Below, one piece after another: positions 27,401 to 35,763 of a stretch of DNA of 64,000 nucleotides. Location of the stretch: positions 1 through 64,000 of the forward strand of contig JAJYLB010000016.1 of the NCBI GenBank assembly GCA_021788095.1, read 5' to 3'. The stretch comes from Acidobacteriota bacterium. GTDB lineage: Bacteria > Acidobacteriota > Terriglobia > Acidiferrales > UBA7541. Under the pieces are notes generated by a model. The model saw only the letters and a list, made by a program, of their open reading frames with translations. It did no database searches and was not told the DNA's origin. The position numbers were made by a program, and so were the translations under genes. Numbering within the stretch: position 1 is the stretch's first letter; the number at the start of each line of letters is the position of its first letter.

Positions 27401-27636
27401 GTGCCTGGGAGGAGCAGAGGAACGCGGTAAACGCCGTCAGCGCCGGTCTGTACCGCGCGGCTCCAGCCTGTGCCGGGGTCTTTGACGGTTACCTTGGCTC
27501 CCGGTACCAGGAGTCCTTGCGGATCGAAGATGGTTCCCTTCACCGTAGCGGTCGAATAATCGACTTGGGCGGGTAGCGGTGTTGAGACGGCGAGCAAGAG
27601 AACCAGAGGGGAGACTAAAAGGGCCTTCTTGCCCAT
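24427..27636 (-). CDS. TonB-dependent receptor, carboxypeptidase-regulatory (Oar-like)
   Basis: 1069 residues. Signal peptide (KKALLVSPLVLLLAVSTPLPAQ), a CarboxypepD_reg domain (about 30-115: VKGTIFDPQGLLVPGAKVTV), a plug domain with GGSNGRQNLVTIDGG and VNRSSFAAEFGF, then a long outer-membrane beta-barrel ending in LKLVF with a terminal Phe. This is the large Oar-like receptor class abundant in Acidobacteriota, used for polymer or peptide uptake or adhesion. The ligand is unknown. It is 46 nt downstream of the regulator gene and probably co-transcribed. Confidence 0.95.
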   Translation of the reverse strand: MGKKALLVSPLVLLLAVSTPLPAQVDYSTATVKGTIFDPQGLLVPGAKVTVKDPGTGWSRAVQTGADGVYRVPLLLPGTYTLEVEASGFTALAATVSLSVGEIVNYDVHLKLGSARDTVVVGEEPGLILAGQTQQANTLGRRQIAELPNLTRLFTDSIFTLPGVSSSEAPRSQTPGFSGFESTGFSIGGSNGRQNLVTIDGGENDMGAGALRTPHVPLDSIKELQVNRSSFAAEFGFTAGTSVDVVTRGGTNTWHGNAHAFFNDEYTDATNFFAPRAPGKAFQQDLVTGFAAGGPLVRNKLFVFTAYEFIKSDAPQFRSYATNDAAKGIRSNPAQQGYVNQLAASGDPVLEAVAAQLQFLLDPRNFPNAAALLVPNTGAFDDWEKDHNGVTRIDYQPRANDTMTFRFSLAEDNGSRMQVLDPSNAPDDATLGHRRDYTLLGAWNHVLSPRWINQLRLQVVPYSGLDSTPVSPDTAYFRIAGLGQFGGEHYEPFSVVERRFQLEDSLAMVTGRHAVKVGASYRPFHYVVRNELFFGGDFQFWDGAVPIVGGLIQPTSPAYVPLLNFNLAHRWPATGDPATYLTALEAFDLGIPVAYRQGFGNPQVSGWEHPLAGYAQDSWTPSRNLTLDFGGRVDVYAPSAPVPRSIYLSPRLGLAWAPGSDQKTVVRAGGGVFIAPIPFFVAYVANLLDDSGRYINQVAAALSPADHRILTLWAMLAGCDPQQPWLCSQRPPFRQLPAADVIAAGFQIGPGQPGRVVSSLRQPYQNNYSVQASLSIERQLGTNTALELGYQMYHGIHLQVPFDTNVTETGLIDPFAGPIYTRTNPDLAQQGIRASIGSSIYHGLVVSLSRRFAGGLQFQVNYTFSKAMDDTTDFNSEFMPFRPTRLGLERALSTFDIRHNFVANAVYTTPFKAGGGFVSHMMADATISPVLFLRSGIPFTIRVPGMQNGTVGESLWARPWHAGRNTGIGPNFFSLDVEAAKSFYFDRQAGRRIDFVVQGRNIFNRVNFSAVNDCFPANPNPFQVGGETMDLLNGPYRLHGIRGLDPSEPLGFKAAFEPRQVQFGLKLVF

Positions 27637-27682
27637 ACCCGCCTCCTGGGAGCCAGGCCGAAGGAACAGGGGCGAAGCTTCC

Positions 27683-29461
27683 CTAGGATTCCAGATTCAT
27701 CTTGCGCAGAAGTGCATGAAAGCGTGGGTCGGCGCGGAGCGGATCCAGGAAAGGATAGGTCTTCAGCGTGTTGGCCATGCGGTCATGCGCATCGGCGGCC
27801 CGATCCAGCCAGATCAATGCATCGTCAATCTCGCCGAGCCCCAGGTGCGTCCAGGCGAAGCTCGTCGGGGGGACGTAGGACTGCTTGGCGATCGCACGGA
27901 GACGCTCCAGCACGGTCCTGGCCTCCTCGCTGTGTCCGCCCAAACCTAGTGCCAGGCCAAGCCAGCCCAGCACCAGGGGAAAGCCTCCGGAAACGTCGGC
28001 GGACTTGCGCAGAGCCGCGACACTCTCCTCGTATCTTTGCGGCCCGAGGTAGACATGGCCGAGCACCATGTGCGACAGAAAGTGTTGCGGTTCCGACTCG
28101 GCCAGAAGGAGAGCCTGCTCGATGGCCCGGTCGTATTGCCGTCCCAGATAGAGCGCTTCCGCGAACCAGCCGCGCAGTTCCAGCGATAGCGGATCGGACT
28201 CGAGCGCGCGTTCGAGTTCCGTAATGGCTTCGCCGGCGCGCCCGACCACCAGCAGTGCTATCGCATACCTCAACCCTACGACAGGGGATGCTGGATTCAG
28301 GCCGCGGCCGCGCTCAACGCACTGCAGGACCTCCTCCCAATCCCAATAGCCTGCCTTCGGGAAATAGCCCAACAAGGCGTGGGTTTCCGCCAGTGTGTCA
28401 TCAATTTCGATCGCGCGAAGCGCGTACCCGCGCCCGATGAGGTCCATCTCCGTGGGCGAAGCGAACCCCCAGAAGCCCAGATACCAGCAGAGTTCGGCAA
28501 GGGCGTCATAGGCGAGTGCAAACGCCGGGTCCCGCGCGAGGGCCACCTCGAAGTGCCGCCTTGCCTTGGCCACACCCTCCGGCGTCCACCGAGACATGAA
28601 ATAGCGTCCTTGGATGTACTCGTTGTACGCCGCCAAATCTTCGGTCGGCTTTCGGGCGCGCCCGCGGAGGGTCGCGTCGTTTGGAGCGTTGCCGGCCGCG
28701 GCCGGAATTTGCGTACCGATGTCTCGCGCGACGCGATCGTGCAATCCGAACACGTCACCCATTTCGGCATCGTACTTCCTGGCGAAAACGTGCGTCTGAT
28801 CGCTGGTCCTTACGAGCTGCACGTTGATCGCCACCCGGTGATCGGCGCGGCGGACGCCACCTTCTACAACGTAGTCCACGTTGAGCTCCCGGCCGATCCG
28901 GGCCACGTCCTTGTGCGTGCCCTTGTAGCGCATCGCCGTAGTGCGGGCGATCACGGCGAGTCGTTCTGGTGCGAGAGCGGCGAGCGCGGTAATGATCTCG
29001 TCCGTCATGGCATCGCTGAAATATTCCTCCGCTGCGTCGCCGCTCCAATTGGCGAAAGGCAGCACGGCCAACCGCGTCCTTCGCGTGATTGGTCCGGTGG
29101 CATTCTCCGGCAGCACCCGAACCCCCGCCAGGAATCGATATCCCCGCTTCGGCACGGTCTCGATGAAACGCGGGCGGTCCGCCGAGTCCCCTAGCGCCTG
29201 CCGCAAATGGGCGACCGCGGTATTGAGGCTCTTCTCGAAGTCGACGAACACGTCGCCGGGCCAGAGTTGCCGGCGCAATTCCTCGCGGCTGACCACTTGT
29301 GCGGGATGTTGCAACAGGCAGGCAAGCACTTGGAAGGATTGCTCGCGGAGCGGGATCTTCAGTCCTCGCTTGAAGAGCAGGCCCGATTGCAGGTCGGCCT
29401 CAAAACAGTCGAACCCGACGTTTTGACGGGTGGCGTCCGTTGCCGCATTTGTGGTGGGCAT
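27683..29461 (-). CDS. CadC-like winged-helix protein with TolB-like and TPR domains
   Basis: 592 residues. Residues about 14-110 form an OmpR/PhoB-type winged helix (LREQSFQVLACLLQHPAQVV; EETVPKRGYRFLAG-like end TVPKRGYRFLAG). A FlgO/TolB-N-like segment follows (LAVLPFANWSGDAAEEYFSD; YVVEGGVRRADHRVAINVQL), then several TPR helices to the C-terminus. No TM segment or receiver domain is seen, so it differs from membrane CadC. Such proteins probably read out protein partners through their TPRs to control transcription. It precedes the TonB receptor in one operon and likely regulates it or the divergent secreted gene at 29695. Confidence 0.9.
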   Translation of the reverse strand: MPTTNAATDATRQNVGFDCFEADLQSGLLFKRGLKIPLREQSFQVLACLLQHPAQVVSREELRRQLWPGDVFVDFEKSLNTAVAHLRQALGDSADRPRFIETVPKRGYRFLAGVRVLPENATGPITRRTRLAVLPFANWSGDAAEEYFSDAMTDEIITALAALAPERLAVIARTTAMRYKGTHKDVARIGRELNVDYVVEGGVRRADHRVAINVQLVRTSDQTHVFARKYDAEMGDVFGLHDRVARDIGTQIPAAAGNAPNDATLRGRARKPTEDLAAYNEYIQGRYFMSRWTPEGVAKARRHFEVALARDPAFALAYDALAELCWYLGFWGFASPTEMDLIGRGYALRAIEIDDTLAETHALLGYFPKAGYWDWEEVLQCVERGRGLNPASPVVGLRYAIALLVVGRAGEAITELERALESDPLSLELRGWFAEALYLGRQYDRAIEQALLLAESEPQHFLSHMVLGHVYLGPQRYEESVAALRKSADVSGGFPLVLGWLGLALGLGGHSEEARTVLERLRAIAKQSYVPPTSFAWTHLGLGEIDDALIWLDRAADAHDRMANTLKTYPFLDPLRADPRFHALLRKMNLES

Positions 29462-29694
29462 ATTCTGCCCCGATCGCTACGCTTTTCTGACCCCGGTAGC
29501 TGCCGAGCCTTGGCATTAGCATACCCCCGCCGTGCCCCTAGTCAAGCCCAACCTGCGTCGAATGAAATGATTAGCAGTTATCACGAAATTAACACGGAAA
29601 CAATATCGCGTCGGTTTACTGGCAATCAGGCGGGGCTCAACATGGGGCGTTCGAAGAAAGCAAGCAATTGCTTCACGAGGAGGAGGATTCAGTC

Positions 29695-30609
29695 ATGAAC
29701 ACGAAAGCCACGCTTGGAGTCATTGCAGGACTGCTGATAACTCTGGGCTTCGGAGCCCCCGCGGCGCAAGCGCAAGGGCCCTGCACCCTGGATACGTTTA
29801 CCGGAACGTACGCGTTCTACGAGAAGGGATCGAGCGCAATCCTCGATCCCAACTCACAACCGTACCCGTACCACTGGGCCGGAGCCATCGCACCGTTCGT
29901 CACGGTAGGCGAGGTCACCGTGGGGCCGGACGGAGTCGGCCACGGCTTTTTTTGGATACGAGTCGGGTCTCTCAACGGTGGGCTTGAGCCCATTCCCTTG
30001 GAGACAACGGTCACCGAAATGAATGAGGACTGTACCGGAAAGGTCAGTGCCCAGTTCAATCTGGCTGGCCAACCTAAAACCATTGTCGAACGCTTCATCC
30101 TCTTTGACAATGGCCGCGAGTACCGCGCCATTCCCACCGAGATCGTGAATGGCGATCCCACTTTAGCCTGGATTATGGAGGGCCACCGCATCAGCAAATC
30201 CGGCGAGCCGCCGAGCACCTGCGGACCGCAGACCGCGAACGGCAGCTGGTTAATGCAAGTGGAAAACTTGGTGCAGTTTGGCCCGAGCGTCCCGATCTTC
30301 TCAGATGTCCTGCTGCTTCGCGAGGATGTTTCGACGAGCGGCGACTATACGGGTATGCTCTACGAAAAGCTGGGACCCACGGGCAACATCGCGCTCCCCA
30401 TCTGGGGAACGATTACTGTCAACCCTGACTGCTCCTACAAGGCGGACATCAATCTCACCATTCAGGGCAATCCTGTAACGATTGCCACCAGAGGCCTCTA
30501 CCTCGACGAGGGCAAGAAGGTCTATGGACTGCAGGTCAGCAGTGGGGGGACCAAGTTCTCGTTCGGGCAAGGCCTGCGGATGGGGGAGTCGGGAGCGCCC
30601 GAGCGGTAG
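29695..30609 (+). CDS. Secreted protein of unknown function
   Basis: 304 residues with ATG 29695 behind GAGGAGGAGG. A signal peptide is clear (ATLGVIAGLLITLGFGAPAAQA, then QGPC). The mature part is beta-rich and internally two-fold: a segment with GEVTVGPDGVGHGFFWIRVG then a conserved-looking DCTGKVSAQFNLAG, echoed later by ITVNPDCSYKADINLTIQG. This repeat suggests a duplicated beta domain with a disulfide. It lies divergent from the TPR regulator and TonB receptor. Substrate-binding or surface role is possible; no family recognised. Confidence 0.8.
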   Translation: MNTKATLGVIAGLLITLGFGAPAAQAQGPCTLDTFTGTYAFYEKGSSAILDPNSQPYPYHWAGAIAPFVTVGEVTVGPDGVGHGFFWIRVGSLNGGLEPIPLETTVTEMNEDCTGKVSAQFNLAGQPKTIVERFILFDNGREYRAIPTEIVNGDPTLAWIMEGHRISKSGEPPSTCGPQTANGSWLMQVENLVQFGPSVPIFSDVLLLREDVSTSGDYTGMLYEKLGPTGNIALPIWGTITVNPDCSYKADINLTIQGNPVTIATRGLYLDEGKKVYGLQVSSGGTKFSFGQGLRMGESGAPER

Positions 30610-31056
30610 GAAGCCAGAAGGTGAAGCGGGCAGGATCGGCCTAGCCTTCGAGAGCGAGGTTTTGGAGGTCAGCGGCTGCTGAAGGCGATCGACGGCCAGG
30701 CGGCGGGCACGGCGAACGCGCAACGGATTTCGAACCGTTGCGCGTTCCGTGCCCGGCAGCACGCCTCTCGCATCTTCTCCGCGCGCCGCTGCGTGTCTCG
30801 CAGCACCGCCTCAGGGTCACGCGCCAAGGCCCGGTCGAAGGCCTGCCTCGCGCTCCGCTCTTCCGCCTGCTGTCCCCTGCCTGCCCGCCGACGTTCGTCC
30901 CGCAGCTGCGGGATCACGGCCCCGAGCCCGCCGTGGCGGCAATGGTAGCGCCACAGGCGGGCGGGTCCCCTGCCCCCTGTGGCCTGTAACCTGTAACCTA
31001 GTCTCACCTACGGGCCGCGCAACCTTCCGCGCCGTGGGGACAACCAACTAAGGAAG
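30610..31056. other. 447-nt intergenic region
   Basis: No supported gene. It holds the strong hairpin at 30705-30754 and a short tandem CTGTAAC near 30984-30998. The remainder is GC-rich spacer. Confidence 0.5.
30705..30754. repeat. Strong 20-bp hairpin with a 2-nt bulge
   Basis: The left arm GGGCACGG, bulge CG, AACGCGCAACGG pairs with 30735-30754, leaving an 8-nt loop ATTTCGAA. No T-run follows, so it is not a classic terminator. It may stabilise the 3' end of the upstream secreted-protein message. Confidence 0.7.
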
Positions 31057-33171
31057 ATGTTTCGACTGGCCATGAGACGGTGCTGCGGATGGGCGCCTTT
31101 CGTAAGGGCGCGGCTTCAGCCGTGCCGTAGTCGCTCGAGCGTCAGTGCGGCTTTAGCCGCTGGGGGACGGGCGCCTCGGAAATCCAGCAACCCGTCTAGA
31201 TTCAGGATCTGCGGAGAAGGGTGCGGAAGCAAGATCGCCCGAGGCACTTTCGCCCTTGTGCTGGCGATTGCCGGCTGCGCCGCCGTTGCCTTCGCTCAGG
31301 GCGCCTCGAGCCCCGGACCCAACGCCGCGCAGGTGATCCAATTCCTCAATCAAACAATTGCCTGGTATCGCCAAGGGCCGGAACTCCAACGTGTGGTCAG
31401 CGACCCCAGCGATTGGATGACCGCCTACGACAACCAGCAAACCGCCAACCAGGCCGTCCAGCTCGCTTTCGCTTTCGCTCGGGCGCAAGTCGGCGCCTTG
31501 GCCAAGGAAAGCGGAGCCAATGCGGGGCAGAATCCGGGCGGGTCCGCGACCGAAGTTCAGGCGCTGAGCGGATGGCAGAAGAAAATCGACAAAGAAATCC
31601 AGGATACGCAAACCGAGCGTGATGCCGATATCCAAAAGCTGGCTCGCCTCACAGGGGCGCCCCTCAAGCGACTCCAAGCCACCGTCTCGGAGCTCCAGGG
31701 CGAACTCGCGCTGGCCCAGGCCCGCAGGGACGCCCTGAAGAGCATGATGGAGTTCATGAGCCAAGGCGGGGCCAACGGCCCGGGAGCGACGGGCCTGCGC
31801 GCGCAAATCGAGGCGCTGGCGAGTTCGGTGCCCGCAGTCTCGGCGAATGCCACCAGCGCCGAGCGTTCCCGCAACGCTTCCGCCGCTTCGGCAGCGGAAG
31901 CCAATGCCCTGGCCGCGAGCGCGAGCCAGCCGCCGGTTTCGGGTCTGTGGGAATTGGCCCAGCACGTCTTCTCGCTCTGGGGCGACGTCCGTACGCTCGA
32001 TTCCGCCATTCGGAAAACGAACGACCTCTCCGCCACCTCCGCCCGCTTGCGCGCCCCGCTGGTAGACCGGCTGCGAAACCTCTCGCAGCAAGGCGACGTG
32101 CTCGCCAAGCAGGCCGATACCGCCAATCCCGCCACCCTGCTCCAGGAAAAGCAGCAGCTCGACTCGCTGGCCAGTCAGTTCACCCAGGTTTCCGCGTCCC
32201 TCGTGCCCCTGAGCAAGCAGAATCTGCTGCTCGGCGTTTACTCCAGGAATCTCGTCGGCTGGCGCGACTCGGAGCAAGGGGAGTTTCAGTCGGCGCTCCG
32301 GGGCCTGCTCGTGCGCGTGGGGATCCTTGGGCTGGTACTGGCTTTGGTGATCGTTGCGGCGGAGATCTGGCGCCGGGCGATCTTCCGCTACGTGCGCGAT
32401 CCCCGGCGCCGCTACCAGATGCTCTTGCTCCGCAAATTCTCGCTGTGGTCCGCGCTCGTCGCGATCGTCGGTCTCTCCTTCGTCCACACGCTCGGCTCGG
32501 TGCTTACCTTCGCCGGCTTGCTCACCGCCGGCATCGCTCTCGCCCTCCAAAACGTCATTCTCTCGATCGTCGGCTACTTCTTCCTCATCGGCAAGTTCGG
32601 GGTGAAGGTGGGCGACCGCGTGCAGATCGGCGCGGTGAGCGGCGAGATCGTGGACATCGGCCTGGTGCGCCTGCACCTGCTCGAGTTGGCCGGGCCGAAC
32701 GCCGACGCGCCCACCGGCCGCGTCGTGGCGTTTTCGAACTCGGTGGTGTTCCAGAATCCCGGGCTGACCAAGCGCATTCCGGGCACCCATCTGGCCTGGC
32801 ACGAGGTCACGCTTACCCTTTCGGCCGAAACCGATACCGCGGGCATACGGAATCGCTTGCTGGGAGCGGTGAACGCGGTTCTGGCCGATTTCCAGGAGGA
32901 GATCGAGCGCCAAGGTCGGCGCGTGGAGACGTTTGGAGCGGGCTCGGCCATCGACTTGCAGTCCAAGTACCAATTGCGGTTCACGCCGTCCGGCATCGAG
33001 GTTCTGATCCGCTTCCCCATCGATCTCCGCCACGCCGCCGAAATCGACGAGCGAGTCACCCGCGAGCTGTTCCGCGTGCTGGCCGAAGATCCGAAACTCC
33101 AGCTCGCCTCCGGCCCCGGCGCCGGCATCCAGCTCCACACCACCCTCTCCGCCACCGGCTCCTCCGCCTAG
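31057..33171 (+). CDS. MscS-family mechanosensitive channel, N-terminus repeat-derived
   Basis: Up to 704 residues. After a hydrophobic segment (GTFALVLAIAGCAAVAFAQG, about 63-82, resembling a signal peptide) comes a long Ala/Gln-rich coiled-coil periplasmic part, then TM helices at about 410-435 and 465-485, and the MscS pore helix and beta domain (VLTFAGLLTAGIALALQNVILS, GVKVGDRVQIGAVSGEIVDIGL). It would release osmolytes under membrane tension. The first about 50 codons lie within a dispersed repeat (31096-31173) and no in-frame ATG, GTG or TTG is found between it and the signal-like segment, so the true start is uncertain. Confidence 0.85.
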   Translation: MFRLAMRRCCGWAPFVRARLQPCRSRSSVSAALAAGGRAPRKSSNPSRFRICGEGCGSKIARGTFALVLAIAGCAAVAFAQGASSPGPNAAQVIQFLNQTIAWYRQGPELQRVVSDPSDWMTAYDNQQTANQAVQLAFAFARAQVGALAKESGANAGQNPGGSATEVQALSGWQKKIDKEIQDTQTERDADIQKLARLTGAPLKRLQATVSELQGELALAQARRDALKSMMEFMSQGGANGPGATGLRAQIEALASSVPAVSANATSAERSRNASAASAAEANALAASASQPPVSGLWELAQHVFSLWGDVRTLDSAIRKTNDLSATSARLRAPLVDRLRNLSQQGDVLAKQADTANPATLLQEKQQLDSLASQFTQVSASLVPLSKQNLLLGVYSRNLVGWRDSEQGEFQSALRGLLVRVGILGLVLALVIVAAEIWRRAIFRYVRDPRRRYQMLLLRKFSLWSALVAIVGLSFVHTLGSVLTFAGLLTAGIALALQNVILSIVGYFFLIGKFGVKVGDRVQIGAVSGEIVDIGLVRLHLLELAGPNADAPTGRVVAFSNSVVFQNPGLTKRIPGTHLAWHEVTLTLSAETDTAGIRNRLLGAVNAVLADFQEEIERQGRRVETFGAGSAIDLQSKYQLRFTPSGIEVLIRFPIDLRHAAEIDERVTRELFRVLAEDPKLQLASGPGAGIQLHTTLSATGSSA
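31096..31173. repeat. Dispersed repeat, copy B, inside the MscS 5' end
   Basis: Same block order as copy A at 4880-4948: GTAAGGGCGCGGCTTCAG, a palindrome with GCCGTGCCGTAG, then GTGCGGCTTTAGCCGCTG. In frame it reads FVRARLQPCR...AALAAGG, matching the meaningless translation of copy A. Confidence 0.75.
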
Positions 33172-33545
33172 CCGCTCTCGCCAATTCGTAACGCCGTATT
33201 GCGGTATCGAAATGCCCCGGGTGCCCCACCCGTCGAAGTTACGGGTGGGGGCTGGTCGAGCCGTCCCTCGAGCGGGCCTTCAGTGCGTTCCGAAAAGCGC
33301 GCGGACAGGAGTGTCCGCGCCACAGCCGTCCTGTTGTAACGCCGGCATCCTACCGGCGCCTTCCTCCTACCAACCGCTGCCAATTCGTAGGGGCGGCTCT
33401 TGTGGCCGCCTCAGGGCGGGCATCCCGAAGCTTCGGGACTCGCCCCTACAAGTAGGTCGCCGGGCCGCGGGCGGCGAAGGGCATGGCGTGCCCTACCAGG
33501 ACGGAATCTAAGCAACGGGTTCGCAGGCTCTGGGCAGGGGAGCGG
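33172..33545. repeat. Mosaic of palindromic repeats between mscS and pyrC
   Basis: No gene in 374 nt. At least three inverted repeats lie end to end: CCCCACCCGT/ACGGGTGGGG (33224-33233, 33241-33250), the GCGGACAGGAGTGTCCGC hairpin (about 33301-33318), and GTAGGGGCG/CGCCCCTAC (about 33388-33450) enclosing CCCGAAGCTTCGGG. It lies between the convergent mscS and pyrC and might terminate both. Confidence 0.65.
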
Positions 33546-34811
33546 TCAGCGGCGGAAGGCAACGCGGCCGGCGACGATGGTCATCATGGGCGCGCCGCGG
33601 AATTCGCGGCCGTCGAAGGGTGAGTTGCGAGACCGGCTGGCGGACTCGTGGGCGCGGAACGTCCACGGCTCGTCGACGGAGAACAGGGTGAGGTCGGCCG
33701 GCTCGCCTTCCGCGAGCCGGCGAGCGATCCCGAGCACGCGCGCGGGGCCGGTGGCGAACAACTCGACCAGGCGGGTGAGGCCGATCCGGCCAGAGTGGAA
33801 GAGCTGTTCGAGGGCGAGCGCCAATGCGGTTTCGAAACCAATCATGCCGAACGGCGCGCGGTCGAATTCCACTTCCTTCCGCGCCGGCTCGTGTGGGGCA
33901 TGGTCGGTGGCGATAGCGTCCACCGAGCCGTCGGCGAGGCCTTCGAGGAGCGCGTCGCGGTCCTGGCGCGAAGCGACGGGGGGATTCACCTTGAAGCGGC
34001 TGTCGTAGCCGACATCGTCGTCGGTGAGCGTGAAATGGTGTGGCGTGACTTCGCAGGTGACGCCCAAGCCGCGCCGCTTCGCTTCTCGAACCAGCCGAAG
34101 CGATTCCGCGGTGGAGAGATGAGCGACGTGGAGGCGGCCGCCGGTGAGTTCGGCGATTTGGACGTCGCGAGCCACGCAAATCGATTCCGTCGCGGCAGGC
34201 ATTCCCGCCAGGCCGAGCCGGACCGAGCGCGGCCCCTCGCGCATCACCGCCCCGGCGAAGAGGGAGGAATCCTCGCAGTGGTCCACCAGTGGGAGATCGA
34301 GCGAGCGGCAATACTCCATGGCCTGGCGCAGCAACTTGGCCGTGGCGACGGGGTGGCCGTCGTCGCTGACGGCGACGATGCCAGCATCCTTCATCGCGGA
34401 GATTTCGGCGAGCGACTCGCCTCGGCTGCCCGCGGAGACGGCGCCTATCGGCCACACGCGCACGAGGCTGGCGGCCCGGGCGCGATCGAGGATAAAGCGA
34501 GTGACGGAAGCGTTGTCGTTCACCGGCCGCGTATTCGGCATGGGGCAGATGGCGGTGAAGCCGCCGCGCGCGGCGGCGCACGCTCCGGTTTCGATGGTTT
34601 CCGAGGATTCGTCACCCGGCTCCCGCAGGTGGCAGTGGAGGTCGATGAACCCGGGGGCGACGACCCAGCCGGAAGCGTCCACCAGCTCCGCCGCAGGCAC
34701 CTCGAGCGAAGGGCCGAGCGCGGCGATCCGCTCGCCATCGATCAGGACATCGAGCCGGGCGTCGGTTCGCGTGGCCGGGTCGACCACCCGGCCGTTCTTA
34801 AGCAGAAGCAT
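33546..34811 (-). CDS. pyrC: Dihydroorotase
   Basis: 421 residues, type I. Third step of pyrimidine synthesis (carbamoyl-aspartate to dihydroorotate). Metal motif FIDLHCHLREPG with the following GGFTAICPMPNT, substrate Asn in NTRPVNDN, and the catalytic Asp in ATDHAPH are all present, so this is an active enzyme rather than the inactive PyrC-like subunit. Start ATG 34811 overlaps the end of pyrB by 14 nt. It is the last gene of the minus-strand pyrR-pyrB-pyrC operon. Confidence 0.97.
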   Translation of the reverse strand: MLLLKNGRVVDPATRTDARLDVLIDGERIAALGPSLEVPAAELVDASGWVVAPGFIDLHCHLREPGDESSETIETGACAAARGGFTAICPMPNTRPVNDNASVTRFILDRARAASLVRVWPIGAVSAGSRGESLAEISAMKDAGIVAVSDDGHPVATAKLLRQAMEYCRSLDLPLVDHCEDSSLFAGAVMREGPRSVRLGLAGMPAATESICVARDVQIAELTGGRLHVAHLSTAESLRLVREAKRRGLGVTCEVTPHHFTLTDDDVGYDSRFKVNPPVASRQDRDALLEGLADGSVDAIATDHAPHEPARKEVEFDRAPFGMIGFETALALALEQLFHSGRIGLTRLVELFATGPARVLGIARRLAEGEPADLTLFSVDEPWTFRAHESASRSRNSPFDGREFRGAPMMTIVAGRVAFRR

Positions 34812-35757
34812 GCGACAAGTCCTCGAGGCTGCCCGTCCCGCCGATCAGCAGGTAGAGCAAGGCCATCCGTACGGCGATGCCGTTGGTTACCTGCTCGAGC
34901 ACGCACGACTGCGGCCCATCGGCCACCGCCGGCTCGATCTCCAGCCCGCGAATCATGGGGCCGGGATGAAGGACGAGGGCGCCGGGGCAGGCGCGCGCAA
35001 GCCGGGCGCGGCTGAGTTGGTACTGGCGGATGTATTCGTCGCGGGGAAGTCCCGGCTCGTGCAGCCGCTCTTCCTGCACCCGCAGCGCCATCACCGCTTC
35101 GGCGCCTTCGAGCGCCTCGTCGATCCGGGTCGTGCGGCGCACGCCCGGCGCGAGCGTATCCAGTTCGCGCGGCAGCCACATCGCGGGTCCGCAAAGGGTG
35201 ATGCGCGCGCCGAATTTCGAGAGCAGATGGATATCGGAGCGGGCGACGCGGCTGTGGACGATATCGCCGAGGATGGTGATGGCGAGGCCATCGAGCGAGC
35301 CGCGGCGATCGCGAATCGTGAGGGCGTCGAGCAGGGCTTGGGTGGGATGCTCGTGGAGGCCGTCACCGGCGTTGATCACGGGCACGCGAACGCGCTCGGC
35401 AACGAACTCGGCCGCGCCTGACGAGGAGTGCCGAATCACGATGCCATCGGGCTTCATGGCCTCGAGCGTGTGAATGGTGTCGGCCAGCGACTCGCCCTTT
35501 TTCAAGCTCGAGGATTCGGCCTGGAGACCGAGCGTATCGGCGCCCAAGCGGCCCGCGGCGGCGGTAAAGCTGATCCGGGTGCGGGTGGAAGGCTCGAAGA
35601 AGGCGAGCACGACGCTCTTGCCGCGCAGCGTGGCGAGTTTCTTGAGCGGGTAGGTCTGCATCTGCTGGAACGGCCGGGCCTCGTCGAGGAGGAAAGCGAT
35701 CTGCGCCGCCGAGAGCGGTTCGATGGCCAGCAGATGGCGAAAGCGCTCGATCATCAC
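34798..35757 (-). CDS. pyrB: Aspartate carbamoyltransferase catalytic subunit
   Basis: 319 residues. Condenses carbamoyl phosphate with aspartate. Signature carbamoyl-phosphate site EPSTRTRISF, later HPTQALLDALTI, and GPAMWLPREL, then MALRVQEERL. No regulatory pyrI is nearby. It lies 6 nt downstream of pyrR and overlaps pyrC, an arrangement common in bacteria with a PyrB-PyrC complex. Confidence 0.97.
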   Translation of the reverse strand: MMIERFRHLLAIEPLSAAQIAFLLDEARPFQQMQTYPLKKLATLRGKSVVLAFFEPSTRTRISFTAAAGRLGADTLGLQAESSSLKKGESLADTIHTLEAMKPDGIVIRHSSSGAAEFVAERVRVPVINAGDGLHEHPTQALLDALTIRDRRGSLDGLAITILGDIVHSRVARSDIHLLSKFGARITLCGPAMWLPRELDTLAPGVRRTTRIDEALEGAEAVMALRVQEERLHEPGLPRDEYIRQYQLSRARLARACPGALVLHPGPMIRGLEIEPAVADGPQSCVLEQVTNGIAVRMALLYLLIGGTGSLEDLSHASA

Positions 35758-35763
35758 CGCTTC

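Noticed and set aside
31057-31200. Separate small gene upstream of the MscS-like channel
   Set aside because: The frame is contiguous with the channel and its codons are those of the dispersed repeat, so no independent gene is supported.
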